Below, one piece after another: positions 25,472 to 34,328 of a DNA stretch of 64,000 bases. The position numbers and the translations under genes are program-made. Below the pieces are notes generated by a model. That model had not been told where the DNA came from and did not search any database. It worked only from the letters and a program-made list of their open reading frames with translations. The DNA is from Aquilonibacter sp963703325 (GTDB lineage: Bacteria; Vulcanimicrobiota; Vulcanimicrobiia; Vulcanimicrobiales; Vulcanimicrobiaceae), in contig OY969805.1 of the NCBI GenBank assembly GCA_963703325.1, positions 3,100,001 through 3,164,000 on the forward strand, read 5' to 3'. Each line of letters opens with the position of its first letter. The stretch's first letter is position 1.

Positions 25472-26788
25472 ATGTCAGAAGACACCTTCCCCAATCGCCG
25501 TCATTTTGTTGGTACTGCGGCGGCAGCGGCTGCCGCCGGTGCGCTCGGTCCGACTGAACTTCTCGCGCAGACGGCTGGTAGCTCGACCACTATTCGTCCG
25601 TTTCATGTGAGCTTTTCGGACGCGGCGCTCGAGGATCTGCGCAAGCGCATCAAGGCGACACGCTGGCCCGACCGGGAAACGGTCGCGGACGACTCGCAAG
25701 GCGTGCCGTTGGAGATGATCCAGCCGCTTGCGGCCTATTGGGCGACCAGTTATGACTGGCGAAAGTGCGAAGCCAAGTTGAACGCGCTGCCGATGTTCGT
25801 CACCACGATCAATGGGCTCGACATTCAATTCATTCACGTCAAGTCGAAACACGCAAACGCGTTGCCGTTGATCGTGACACACGGTTGGCCGGGATCGATC
25901 ATCGAGCAACTGAAAATCATCGCGCCGCTGACCGATCCAACCGCACATGGCGGGAACGCTTCGGATGCGTTCCACATCGTGATTCCGTCGATCCCGGGCT
26001 ATGGGTTTTCGGGGAAGCCGGCCGTGTCCACGTGGAAGACGGAGACGACCGCGAGCGCCTGGGCGGTGTTGATGCAACGCCTTGGCTATACGCGCTACGT
26101 GGCGCAAGGCGGCGACCTCGGTTCGGTGGTGACCACGTTGATGGGTAAACAGGCGCCACCCGGATTACTGGCGATTAACACCAGTCTCCCAGCGTCCGTT
26201 CCGCTTGCGATCGCAAAGTCGATCAACTGCGGCGACCCCGCACCGGCCGGTCTTTCCGCCGACGAAGCGCACGCATACGCACAGCTCCAGCTCCTGTACG
26301 GAAAGCAATTCGCCTATTCCGCGTTCATGCACACGCGGCCGCAAACGCTCTACGGTCTGGCGGATTCGCCGGTAGGGCTAGCGACGTGGCTGCTCGATCA
26401 TGGCGACGGCTGGGGACAGCCGGCGGCGGCGGTCGTTTCTGCGGTCGCCGGGCACACGGTCGACGGACATAGCGCTGGTGCGCTGACGCGCGATGACGTC
26501 CTCGACAACATCACCCTGTATTGGCTGACCAATACGGGGGTTTCCGCCGCGCGCTCCTATTGGTTGAACAGCACCAGCCCGCTCAACGCTGCCAACCTCT
26601 CCTTCCCGACGGCCGCACTCGTTTTCCCAGGCGAGATTTACTTGGCGCCGCGTAGTTGGACGGAGCAAGCCTTTCACAAACTCATCTATTACAGCCGCGC
26701 CAGCGCCGGCGGCCACTTTGCAGCCTGGGAGCAACCGCAAGTCTTTTCTCAAGAAGTTCGCGCCAGCTTTCGGTCGTTGCGCTCATGA
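25472..26788 (+). CDS. epoxide hydrolase with N-terminal EHN domain, exported
   Basis: A 438-residue alpha/beta hydrolase. An N-terminal twin-arginine-like leader (FPNRRHFVGTAAAAAAAGALG) is followed by the EHN domain (RPFHVSFSDAALEDLRKRIKATRWPD), the oxyanion HGWPGS region, and the nucleophile Asp in VAQGGDLGSVVTTLMG. A catalytic His close to SAGGHFAAWEQP ends the fold. The ATG at 25472 follows GGGGG, while TATAAT at 25444-25449 is a fair promoter element. It is a three-gene operon with a DUF6130 protein and a thioredoxin-like protein, all overlapping. It may detoxify epoxides at the cell surface. Confidence 0.9.
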   Translation: MSEDTFPNRRHFVGTAAAAAAAGALGPTELLAQTAGSSTTIRPFHVSFSDAALEDLRKRIKATRWPDRETVADDSQGVPLEMIQPLAAYWATSYDWRKCEAKLNALPMFVTTINGLDIQFIHVKSKHANALPLIVTHGWPGSIIEQLKIIAPLTDPTAHGGNASDAFHIVIPSIPGYGFSGKPAVSTWKTETTASAWAVLMQRLGYTRYVAQGGDLGSVVTTLMGKQAPPGLLAINTSLPASVPLAIAKSINCGDPAPAGLSADEAHAYAQLQLLYGKQFAYSAFMHTRPQTLYGLADSPVGLATWLLDHGDGWGQPAAAVVSAVAGHTVDGHSAGALTRDDVLDNITLYWLTNTGVSAARSYWLNSTSPLNAANLSFPTAALVFPGEIYLAPRSWTEQAFHKLIYYSRASAGGHFAAWEQPQVFSQEVRASFRSLRS

Positions 26789-27174
26789 GCGAAGCAATGA
26801 CAACGACGCTTACGGCTCGACAAATGGACGGCCCGGCGCCGGTCGAGCCGCTCGGCGTCGAAGAGCCGCCGGCGAAGCTCACGATCGACCCGCCGCTTCC
26901 CGATTCGCTAAAGATCGGGCGCGTGGTGATTCAATACTACGCCCAAAACGTGCACATACGTCCGGTCTACGGCGAGGCGGCCGTCGCTGTCTCGCCGCGA
27001 ATCGGGCACATTCACGTCTTCGTCGATGACGCAACATGGCGTTGGCTCGACGCGAGCGGAGAACCACTGACGATCAACGGGCTTTCGCCGGGACCGCACA
27101 AAGTGCGCATTTTGCTGGTCAATGCCAATCATGCGCCGCTCGACGAAGGCACGGTCGAGTTCACGGTCCCTTGA
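26785..27174 (+). CDS. DUF6130 family protein
   Basis: A 129-residue beta-rich protein recognised as DUF6130 from the pattern PPLPDSLKIGRVVIQYYAQNVHIRPVYGEAAVAVSPRIGHIHVFVDDATWRW followed by LSPGPHKVRILLVNANHAPLDEG. Function is not established. It overlaps the epoxide hydrolase stop (ATGA) and the next start (TGATG), so all three are translated together. Histidines (GHIHV) and aromatic residues suggest a metal or ligand site, but that is inference. Confidence 0.85.
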   Translation: MSEAMTTTLTARQMDGPAPVEPLGVEEPPAKLTIDPPLPDSLKIGRVVIQYYAQNVHIRPVYGEAAVAVSPRIGHIHVFVDDATWRWLDASGEPLTINGLSPGPHKVRILLVNANHAPLDEGTVEFTVP

Positions 27175-28097
27175 TGGTACATGAGCTCTTATTCGCCGGT
27201 GCCGTTGCGTGGCTCAATTCACAACCGCTAACGCCTGCCGACCTCAAAGGCAAAGTCGTCGTGGTCGACTTTTGGACCTACACCTGTGTCAATTGGGAGC
27301 GTACGCTTCCCTACGTTCGCGCATGGGCCGCTACCTATAAGGACGATGGCCTCGTTGTGATCGGCGTCCACACGCCGGAGTTCAGCTTCGAAAAGAACCT
27401 CGATAACATTCGCCGAGCGCTTCAAGCGGACCGGATCGATTACCCGGTAGCGGTCGACAGCGACTACGCGATTTGGCACGCGTTCGACAACGCATATTGG
27501 CCGGCAGTCTACCTTATCGACGCACAGGGTCGCATTCGCTATCACCACTTTGGTGAAGGGGCGTACGAAGAATCAGAATCGGAGATTCGCAAGCTGCTCG
27601 CCGAAGCCGGACATCACGTGAACGGGCGCGCATTCGTCGCCGTCGATCCCGTTGGCCTCGAGGCAGCCGCCGACTGGGACGACGTGAAATCTCCCGAGAC
27701 GTATCTCGGCTCCGATCGCACAACCAATTTCGTATCGCCTGCGCCCGCGCAACTGCCGCTCAACAGCTGGACGGTTTCCGGCGATTGGACGATCGGGAAA
27801 GAAGCGGTTACGTTGAATCGAGCCGATGGAACGCTCATCTTCCAGTTTCACGCCCGCGACCTCAATCTCATCATCGCCCCCGCGAAGCCGGGAACGCCGG
27901 TGCGATTCCGCGTGCGCATCGACGGGCATCCGCCGGGTGCCGCTCACGGAAGCGATGTCGACGCGAACGGGGACGGGACGGTCGTGGAGCAGCGCACCTA
28001 TCAACTCATTCGCCAACCCAAGCCGATCGTCGATCGGCGCTTCGAGATCGAGTTTTTCGGCCCGGGAATCCAGGCCTTCGACGTCACGTTCGGCTAA
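27174..28097 (+). CDS. thioredoxin-like (TlpA/DipZ C-terminal type) protein with altered active site
   Basis: A 307-residue protein with a redoxin fold at residues about 10-150 (KVVVVDFWTYTCVNWERTLPYVRAWA; VDSDYAIWHAFDNAYWPAVYLIDAQGRIRYHHFG) and a C-terminal beta-sandwich domain (about 180-307) of the DipZ type. DipZ proteins carry CxxC after FWTYSC; here the second cysteine is Trp (Cys38-Val-Asn-Trp41), so a two-cysteine reductase reaction is not possible in the usual way. No signal peptide is evident, and the transmembrane half found in DipZ is absent. It may act as a one-cysteine peroxidase or a binding protein. Confidence 0.85.
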   Translation: MVHELLFAGAVAWLNSQPLTPADLKGKVVVVDFWTYTCVNWERTLPYVRAWAATYKDDGLVVIGVHTPEFSFEKNLDNIRRALQADRIDYPVAVDSDYAIWHAFDNAYWPAVYLIDAQGRIRYHHFGEGAYEESESEIRKLLAEAGHHVNGRAFVAVDPVGLEAAADWDDVKSPETYLGSDRTTNFVSPAPAQLPLNSWTVSGDWTIGKEAVTLNRADGTLIFQFHARDLNLIIAPAKPGTPVRFRVRIDGHPPGAAHGSDVDANGDGTVVEQRTYQLIRQPKPIVDRRFEIEFFGPGIQAFDVTFG

Positions 28098-28137
28098 GCG
28101 CGCTCATCCGAGCGCGTGCGCCCAGCGTATAAGAAGC

Positions 28138-28293
28138 ATGCGCCTCCCCTCGCTCCTCTTCCCCATCGTCATGTTGGTATTCGTTGCTGTCGCGATAACG
28201 CAATTTGCGCTCGCCTGGGACGGCGCGCAGCGCGGCATCCTCCTGTACGAGCGGACCTGCCCGCTCAACGGCGACCGCTCACACGTCGGCTAA
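28138..28293 (+). CDS. small membrane protein (51 residues)
   Basis: A short protein with one transmembrane helix (LPSLLFPIVMLVFVAVAITQFALAW) and a short tail with a single Cys; family not recognised. TATAAG at 28128-28133 lies 4 bases before the ATG, a strong sign of a leaderless transcript. Its end overlaps the 3' end of the convergent ClC gene by 15 bases. Confidence 0.55.
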   Translation: MRLPSLLFPIVMLVFVAVAITQFALAWDGAQRGILLYERTCPLNGDRSHVG

Positions 28294-30027
28294 GCTGCGA
28301 TAGGCTTGCAGTACGTCGCGGCGTGTAACGATGCCGAGCAGATGCTGGTCGTCCGGATCGACGACTGGTAGCAGCGGGACCGCACCGTCGGCCATAAGCG
28401 TGGCCGCACGTTCGACCGTGTCACCGGCGTGCAGCACGTCGCTCATCGCTTGCACGATGCTCGACACGCGATCGCGCCCGCGCCCCTCCGCCACGGCTCG
28501 CGCCAAGTCGGCCGATGTCACGATGCCGATAAAGCGACGACCGCTGCACACCGGCATCGCGAGCTCACCCGACGCTCCGTCACGCAACACCACGCTGCTG
28601 ATCTCGTCGTTGAGCTGCGCCACGACCGGCGGATCCCGCCGGATCGTTCCGATGTTGACCCGACTGAGGAAGCGTGGTCTGCGGACGCGCTGCCAGTCGA
28701 TCCCGCGTCGAATCAGCTTCATCTCGTACACGGTGGAGCCGAGCATGCGTCGTCCCAACACGGTCGCTATCACCACGCAAACCATCAACGGCAAGATGAT
28801 CAGGTAATCGTTCGACATTTCGAAGACGATAAGAATCGCGGTCATCGGCGCCTCCGCAGCTGCGGCAAAGACGGCCGCCATGCCGACCAAGCCGTACGCC
28901 GCGCCCGGCGCGGTCCAGGCCGGAAACGTCAGGTGAACCATACGACCGAATGCGTCACCCAGAAATGCCCCGGTGAAGAGCGATGGTGCGAAGACTCCGC
29001 CTGAGCCGCCCGATCCAAGCGTCAGCGAGGTGGCAACCGGCTTGGCAACGGCGAGCACAAGCGCGCGCCCCGCGCCGACATGTTGATCGAGCACCTGTTG
29101 CATCGACGTATATCCGACGCCGAAGACCTGCGGATACCAAATTCCGATCACGCCGACCATTGCAAAGCCGATCCCGCCTTTGATCCATGCCGGAATTTTT
29201 AACGCCTCGAAACGATCTTCAACGAAGTAGAGCATGCGCACGAAGCCGGTTGCCCACACGGCGGCAATCACGCCGAGCAGCGCATAAAAGACAAGTTCGT
29301 AGGGCGAGACCAGTTCGAATCCGCCGGCAGAGAACGACGCATGATCGCCGAAGTAGGCACGCCCGATCACCGCCGAGATCACCGATGACACCACGATCGC
29401 GGCGAACGAGCGCGGCGCGAACTCGCCGAGAATGACTTCGGCGGCAAAGAACACGCCGCCGATCGGTGCGTTGAACGTCGCCGAAATGCCGGCAGCAGCG
29501 CCGCACGCCACCAGCGTGCGCACGATCGGGGCCGGCGCGCGCACCAGTTGACCGAGTACCGAGCCGATCGTCGAGCCGATCTGCACGATCGGCCCTTCAC
29601 GCCCGCAACTACCGCCGAAGCCGATCGAGGTTGCGGAGGCGAGCGCTTTGATCGCGATCACGCGCGGGCGCATCTTACCACCGCGCAGTGCGACGGCTTC
29701 CATTACCTCGGGCACGCCGTGACCCTTCGCTTCGGGCGCGAACGTCGACGCGATCCAGGCGGCGATAATGCCGCCGAGCGCGAGTTGCACGACGATCGCC
29801 AGGACCCCGATCAGCTTGCCCAGGTTCACGCCGATAACGTTGAAGGCCAGATAGGTTTCGCCGGTAATAAGCGCGCGAAAGGCGACGGCACCGAAGCCGC
29901 CGCCAACACCGACGATGACCGCGGTCACCAGCAAAAAGGTCGTCTGCGATATGGTTACGCGTCCGACGCGTAATTGGGAACGTCCGTCTTTGAGGACGTA
30001 CTCTATCACTCGGTGGTCGTCATCCAA
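28279..30027 (-). CDS. ClC-type chloride channel/antiporter with C-terminal CBS pair
   Basis: A 582-residue membrane protein with about ten hydrophobic helices. The gating glutamate is in SCGREGPIVQIG, the pore helices include GSGGSGGVFAPSLFTGAFLG and the N-terminal FFAGITEK-like region is replaced by AKGHGVPEVMEAVALRGG, a variant of the GSGIP selectivity motif. Two CBS domains at the end (about 455-580) suggest nucleotide regulation. The start overlaps the purF stop by 8 bases, so it is co-transcribed with a purine gene. Chloride/proton antiport is the usual mode when the gating Glu is present. Confidence 0.92.
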   Translation of the reverse strand: MDDDHRVIEYVLKDGRSQLRVGRVTISQTTFLLVTAVIVGVGGGFGAVAFRALITGETYLAFNVIGVNLGKLIGVLAIVVQLALGGIIAAWIASTFAPEAKGHGVPEVMEAVALRGGKMRPRVIAIKALASATSIGFGGSCGREGPIVQIGSTIGSVLGQLVRAPAPIVRTLVACGAAAGISATFNAPIGGVFFAAEVILGEFAPRSFAAIVVSSVISAVIGRAYFGDHASFSAGGFELVSPYELVFYALLGVIAAVWATGFVRMLYFVEDRFEALKIPAWIKGGIGFAMVGVIGIWYPQVFGVGYTSMQQVLDQHVGAGRALVLAVAKPVATSLTLGSGGSGGVFAPSLFTGAFLGDAFGRMVHLTFPAWTAPGAAYGLVGMAAVFAAAAEAPMTAILIVFEMSNDYLIILPLMVCVVIATVLGRRMLGSTVYEMKLIRRGIDWQRVRRPRFLSRVNIGTIRRDPPVVAQLNDEISSVVLRDGASGELAMPVCSGRRFIGIVTSADLARAVAEGRGRDRVSSIVQAMSDVLHAGDTVERAATLMADGAVPLLPVVDPDDQHLLGIVTRRDVLQAYRSLADV

Positions 30028-31390
30028 CCATCGCGCGTGCGGAGTGCGCGGCGGGAACGTTGGGATACTCGCCGGTCAAACAGCCCAGACACATCTCCTC
30101 GCGTTTGCGCCCGGTCGCGGTAACCAAGCCGTCGAGTGAAAGATAGCCGAGCGAATCTGCATCGGCTTTCTCACGGATCTGCTCGATCGAAAAATTGGCG
30201 GCGATGAGTTCGTCGTACGTCGCCATGTCGACGCCAAGATAGCACGGATGCTTGATCGGCGGTGAGGTGATGCGAAGATGCACTTCCTTGGCGCCGGCCT
30301 CGCGCAGCAGTTTCACGATACGCGGCGTTGTGGTGCCGCGCACGATCGAGTCGTCGACCACCACCACGCGCTGACCGCGCAAGTTCTCGACGACCGGGTT
30401 GAACTTCAACTGCACGCCGCGCGAGCGCAAGCCCTGATCCGGGCTGATGAATGTCCGGCCGATGTAGCGATTTTTGATCAAACCTTCGATGTACGGCAAT
30501 GCACTCTCGGCGGCGTACCCGATGCCGCCGGGCACGGCCGAGTCGGGAATTGCCATTACCACGTCGGCCTCGACGGGGTGCTCTTTCGCGAGTGCGCGTC
30601 CCATCGCGTAGCGCGCCATGTAGATCGAACGCCCGTTGAGCGTCGAGTCGGGCCGCGCAAAGTAGATGTATTCGAACATACACAGTGCCGGATGCGCGCT
30701 CTCCTTGACGACGATGGTCGATTCGATGCCGTCCTGCGTGATGCGCACCACTTCGCCGGGGTCGATCTCGCGCAGATATTTTGCGCCGATCGTCGGCAGC
30801 GCGCACGACTCCGACGCGACCGCGTAGCCGCCGTCTTCGAATTGCCCGAGACACAGCGGACGCACGCCCCAAGGATCGCGGAACGCAAAGAGTTCATCTT
30901 TGGTGCACAGCACGATCGAATACGCGCCGCGTGCAACCTTGAGTACATGTTTGATACGATCCAGCATCGTGCCCGGTGCCTCGACGATCGCCTTGGCCAT
31001 CACTTCGGAATCCGACGTAGCTTGCAACGTGGTGCTCGGTGAAAGCGCCTCGCGCAATTCGTCGGTATTGGTAAGGTTGCCGTTGTGCGCAAAAGCAAAG
31101 TCGCCGATCTCGGTCGACTCGAGCAGCGGCTGCGCGTTGACGACGATCGATGATCCGGTGGTCGAATAGCGGGTGTGTCCGACCGCGATATGGCCGCTGA
31201 GCTGTGCAAGCGACTCTTCGTCGAAGATCGCGCCGATCAAGCCCATGTCTTTGTGCGAGCGGATCGTGCCGCCGTCGGCTGCGGCAATGCCCGCGGACTC
31301 TTGTCCACGGTGCTGGAGGGCGTAAAGCCCAAAATACGCCAAGCGTGCGGCGTCACGTCCCGGCGTTAAGATCCCTGTAATCCCGCACAT
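30020..31390 (-). CDS. purF: amidophosphoribosyltransferase
   Basis: A 456-residue enzyme that starts de novo purine synthesis by moving the glutamine amide to PRPP. The Ntn nucleophile is Cys2 (MCGITGIL), with no propeptide. The PRPP site VVVVDDSIVRGTTTPRIVKLLREAG is intact. Cysteines in ALCMFEYIYFARPDS, KHPCYLGVDMAT and the C-terminal CLGC pattern are those of the [4Fe-4S] class. Starts at ATG 31390; TAGAAC lies 4 bases and TAGAAT 14 bases upstream, both plausible -10 elements with a short leader. Followed by the overlapping ClC gene. Confidence 0.95.
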   Translation of the reverse strand: MCGITGILTPGRDAARLAYFGLYALQHRGQESAGIAAADGGTIRSHKDMGLIGAIFDEESLAQLSGHIAVGHTRYSTTGSSIVVNAQPLLESTEIGDFAFAHNGNLTNTDELREALSPSTTLQATSDSEVMAKAIVEAPGTMLDRIKHVLKVARGAYSIVLCTKDELFAFRDPWGVRPLCLGQFEDGGYAVASESCALPTIGAKYLREIDPGEVVRITQDGIESTIVVKESAHPALCMFEYIYFARPDSTLNGRSIYMARYAMGRALAKEHPVEADVVMAIPDSAVPGGIGYAAESALPYIEGLIKNRYIGRTFISPDQGLRSRGVQLKFNPVVENLRGQRVVVVDDSIVRGTTTPRIVKLLREAGAKEVHLRITSPPIKHPCYLGVDMATYDELIAANFSIEQIREKADADSLGYLSLDGLVTATGRKREEMCLGCLTGEYPNVPAAHSARAMVG

Positions 31391-31438
31391 GGCTGTTCTA
31401 GGCCATTCTAGCAGCCAATGGCCGGTTCCGTCCCGACT

Positions 31439-32104
31439 CTAGTCCCTGCTGCTGCTGCGGCCACCAAAGATTTGGAGCAACGCGAGGAAGATGTTGATCG
31501 CGTCGAGGTAGATCGACGTCGCGATCTGCACCGCGCTCAGGCCATCGCCACCCGCTCGGATCCTGGCAAAATCGATCAGCACGAGACCGCTGAAGATTAC
31601 CAAGATCGCCCACGAGTAGATCGTCGGCGAGAGGAAATGGACGAAGATCGAGATGACGCCGATCACGACCAGCGCAAGCAGCGCGACAAAGAATATCCCT
31701 GAAAAGCGCCGCAGATCGAGCCCGGTTGCGTACACGATCGCTCCGAGCGCAAACATCCCGAGGCCGGTGGTCAACGCAGCGTTGAAAACCACCATGCTGC
31801 CGGCCGTGTGCGCGTAATACGTCACGATCGGCGCGATGAAGATGCCTTCCAGAAACGTGAACGCATAAAACATTGCAAGCGAGAGCCCTGGATTGCTGCG
31901 CGTGAAGTTCATCGCGATGATGAGCGCAAATGAGCCGATGAAAGCGAGCCAGCTAAACGGGGCATTCGGAAAAAGATAGACCGCGAGCGCGGTGATGCAC
32001 ATGCCGAGTGCGGTGATCCCGAGGACCTGGCCAAGCAGCGCTTGCGTGGGCACCGCCACGCCGGTACCACGACCGTACGGCCTCGGCTGAGATTGGTAAG
32101 CCAT
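31439..32104 (-). CDS. Bax inhibitor-1/YccA family membrane protein
   Basis: A 221-residue protein with seven hydrophobic segments in the order of BI-1/TMBIM proteins; the N-terminal tail (MAYQSQPRPYGRGTGVAV) is soluble. Characteristic pieces are YAFTFLEGIFIAPIVTYY and the final ARIRAGGDGLSAVQIATSIYLDAINIFLALLQIFG, with the family D-x-x-R-like loop. It starts at the ATG at 32104 with AAGAAG upstream; the longer frame upstream is antisense shadow. Family members are calcium leak channels; role here unknown. Divergent from the radical SAM gene. Confidence 0.9.
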   Translation of the reverse strand: MAYQSQPRPYGRGTGVAVPTQALLGQVLGITALGMCITALAVYLFPNAPFSWLAFIGSFALIIAMNFTRSNPGLSLAMFYAFTFLEGIFIAPIVTYYAHTAGSMVVFNAALTTGLGMFALGAIVYATGLDLRRFSGIFFVALLALVVIGVISIFVHFLSPTIYSWAILVIFSGLVLIDFARIRAGGDGLSAVQIATSIYLDAINIFLALLQIFGGRSSSRD

Positions 32105-32153
32105 AGCTCTTCTTGATAACCTCCCTGCGGGTCCGGGGTTACACCCCTTGATG

Positions 32154-32167
32154 CGAACGTATGTTCG
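32154..32167 (+). promoter_or_regulatory. LexA-type SOS box
   Basis: CGAACGTATGTTCG is a perfect 14-bp palindrome matching the GAAC-N4-GTTC operator used by LexA in Gram-positive and actinobacterial lineages. It lies directly before the -10 element TATACT (32171-32176), overlapping the expected -35 region, and 19 bases before the radical SAM start. It also lies 50 bases upstream of the divergent Bax-inhibitor gene. Confidence 0.65.
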
Positions 32168-32185
32168 TATTATACTTGCGGGAAC

Positions 32186-33070
32186 ATGCGCGGAGTCGAA
32201 GTCGTCGAGCAGCACGCCAAGAGCGTCATCAACGCGGTGGCCGGCATGCCGTTCAGCTGGTCGATCAACCCCTACCGGGGCTGCTACCACCAATGCCGCT
32301 TCTGCTACGCCCGCCGGACTCACACCTACCTCGAAGAGGACGGCGTCAACGCCTGGGGCTCCAAGATCTACGTCAAGGTCAATGCAGCCGCGGTCGTGCG
32401 CACCGAACTAGCCAAGCGGAGCTGGAAGCGCGAGCCAGTGGCGATCGGCACCGTGACCGACCCGTACCAGCCGCTGGAGGGCCGCTACCGCATCACCCGC
32501 GGGATTCTTGAAGCGATGCGCGACTATCAGTCGCCGGCGAACCTGATCACCCGCTCGCCGCTGGTGGTGCGCGACATCGACGTCTTGCAAGCCCTCGCGC
32601 GCGTCGCAAGCACGCACGTCTCCATTAGCATTTCCACACTCGACGAAGCGCTCGCGCGCGAGATCGAGCCGACCGTCGCGCCGCCGCGTCAGCGCTTACG
32701 CGCGGTGCGGATGCTCGCCGATGCCGGCATCCACGTCAACGTCGCGCTCGCCCCGGTGCTGCCGCACATCACCGATACACCCGCGTCGATCGAGGCGGTG
32801 GTGCGCGCCGCGCGCGATGCCGGCGCCGCGAAGGTCTGGCACAACACGCTTTACCTCCACGACATCACGCGCGATTCGTTCTTTGCCTACTTGCGCGAAT
32901 ACAAACCCGAATTGATTGCGCAATACGCGCGAGAGTATCGCGGCACGTACGCACCCCGCGCGATCGCCGATCGCATCGACACCGAGGTCGAGGCGGCCCT
33001 CGCCCAACATCCCGCGCGCAGCATCGAGCGCATCCGCAGCCAGGCGGTCGTGCAGCTCTCGCTGATCTAA
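32186..33070 (+). CDS. radical SAM protein, Rv2578c / SPL-like family
   Basis: A 294-residue radical S-adenosylmethionine protein. The cluster-binding motif is in INPYRGCYHQCRFCYAR (CxxxCxxC at about residues 33-40), and the rest matches the Rv2578c-type group (YVKVNAAAVVRTEL, AIGTVTDPYQPLEGRYRITRGILEAM). Related to spore photoproduct lyases but the exact reaction is unknown. The TATACT element lies 9 bases before the ATG, and the LexA-type palindrome precedes it, so induction by DNA damage is inferred. A repair-associated role would fit this but is not proven. Confidence 0.88.
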   Translation: MRGVEVVEQHAKSVINAVAGMPFSWSINPYRGCYHQCRFCYARRTHTYLEEDGVNAWGSKIYVKVNAAAVVRTELAKRSWKREPVAIGTVTDPYQPLEGRYRITRGILEAMRDYQSPANLITRSPLVVRDIDVLQALARVASTHVSISISTLDEALAREIEPTVAPPRQRLRAVRMLADAGIHVNVALAPVLPHITDTPASIEAVVRAARDAGAAKVWHNTLYLHDITRDSFFAYLREYKPELIAQYAREYRGTYAPRAIADRIDTEVEAALAQHPARSIERIRSQAVVQLSLI

Positions 33071-33109
33071 CGGCGAAACATCGGCGCCTCTCCCGTAGTA
33101 CACGGGGCA

Positions 33110-33961
33110 ATGAGATCGGTGCTTGCCTTTCCGGTGGTTCGAATCGTGTTGATCGCGATCGTCTTTGCGATTCCGTTGACGATCGTGGTGCTGCTTCCGC
33201 ACGGACATCATTCGATCTGGCTCAGCATCGCGATCGCGTGGTTTCTCGCCGCCGCGATCGCGTTGAGCATCGCGCTGGTTGAACGCGTCACGACCGGACG
33301 CGGGTTGTCGCATGTCGGCTTCGCGCCGGCGGACGCCGTTCGTGATCTCGCGCTCGGTCTTATCGCGGGTGCGGTCTTGTTTTCGATCGTCGTGCTCGAG
33401 CTCGCGCTCGGCGGTCATTACCGTGTGAGCGCCGTCAATATAACCGCTGATCTCGCGGTGGCGGTTCTGCTGCTGCTACCGGGCGCCGCACTCGAAGAGA
33501 TGCTGTTTCGCGGTGTGCTCTTTCGGCTGATTGAGGAATGGGCGGGATCGTGGATCGGCTTGATTGTGTCGGCCGTGCTCTTCGGTGCGGCGCACGCCGC
33601 GAATCCCGGCGCCACCTGGGTATCAACCGTCGCGATCGCGCTTGAAGCCGGTGTGCTGCTCGCAGCCGCCTACATGGTGACACGGACGCTGTGGTTCCCA
33701 ATCGGTTTGCATTTCGGTTGGAACTTCTTCGAAGGCCCCGTCTACGGTACGCAAATCTCGGGCGGCCATCTCGTCGGCAGCGCCTTGGTCGGACACGTGA
33801 GCGGACCGGCGTGGCTGACCGGCGGAACGTTCGGACCCGAGGCGGGCGTGCCTGCGATCGTCACCTGCGTGATCGCCGCAGCAGCGCTGCTCGCCTACGC
33901 GTCGTCACGCGGCGAGATTATCGCGCGAAGGCGAGCAGCACCAATGTCGCAAGCGTCGTGA
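33110..33961 (+). CDS. CPBP family intramembrane metalloprotease
   Basis: A 283-residue integral membrane protein with about eight helices. The CPBP (CAAX protease/abi) motifs are present: LLPGAALEEMLFRGVLFRLIEEW (EExxxR), FGAAHAANPG (motif with His) and LHFGWNFFEG (His-x-x-x-Asn). Catalytic Glu/His residues are intact. TAGTAC at 33096-33101 lies 8 bases before the ATG, so a leaderless transcript is likely. Substrates of such bacterial proteases are generally unknown. Ends within the 3' end of the convergent gene 33918. Confidence 0.88.
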   Translation: MRSVLAFPVVRIVLIAIVFAIPLTIVVLLPHGHHSIWLSIAIAWFLAAAIALSIALVERVTTGRGLSHVGFAPADAVRDLALGLIAGAVLFSIVVLELALGGHYRVSAVNITADLAVAVLLLLPGAALEEMLFRGVLFRLIEEWAGSWIGLIVSAVLFGAAHAANPGATWVSTVAIALEAGVLLAAAYMVTRTLWFPIGLHFGWNFFEGPVYGTQISGGHLVGSALVGHVSGPAWLTGGTFGPEAGVPAIVTCVIAAAALLAYASSRGEIIARRRAAPMSQAS

Positions 33962-34328
33962 GGTGCAAGATCAAGTGCATCGTGTTCGGCGTGACGCTCT
34001 TACGGCGTCCCCGTTGCGATGGCAGCAGATAGGGAATCCACCACGCCTGCACTTGTCCGAGGAAGAATGCGCCGTAGCTGATCCACAACCAGCCGTAGAG
34101 CCAAGTCGGATAGGGCGTGTAGCGATAGAACGAGCTGCACACCAAGCCAAAGGCAAACGGCAGCGTTTGCAAGGCGGTCACGGTCAACACTTGCGTGAAC
34201 GTCCGTTCGGCGCGCACGGTCCTGACGCGGTTGAAGCGCCCAAGCGGAATCCAATCCTGGAGCGCAAGAATGGTCACCGTGAGTCCCTGCAGCGCGAGCA
34301 GCAGATCGCGTGCGACCGCGCCGTTCAT
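33918..34328 (-). CDS. hypothetical membrane protein
   Basis: A 136-residue protein with about four transmembrane helices (LLLALQGLTVTILALQDW, TVTALQTLPFAFGLVCSSF, YGWLWISYGAFFLGQVQAWWIPYL, LILHLTTLATLVLLAFA). Not recognised. Its start overlaps the purD stop (ATGA) so it is translated with purD. Its 3' end overlaps the CPBP protease gene by 44 bases. Confidence 0.7.
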   Translation of the reverse strand: MNGAVARDLLLALQGLTVTILALQDWIPLGRFNRVRTVRAERTFTQVLTVTALQTLPFAFGLVCSSFYRYTPYPTWLYGWLWISYGAFFLGQVQAWWIPYLLPSQRGRRKSVTPNTMHLILHLTTLATLVLLAFAR

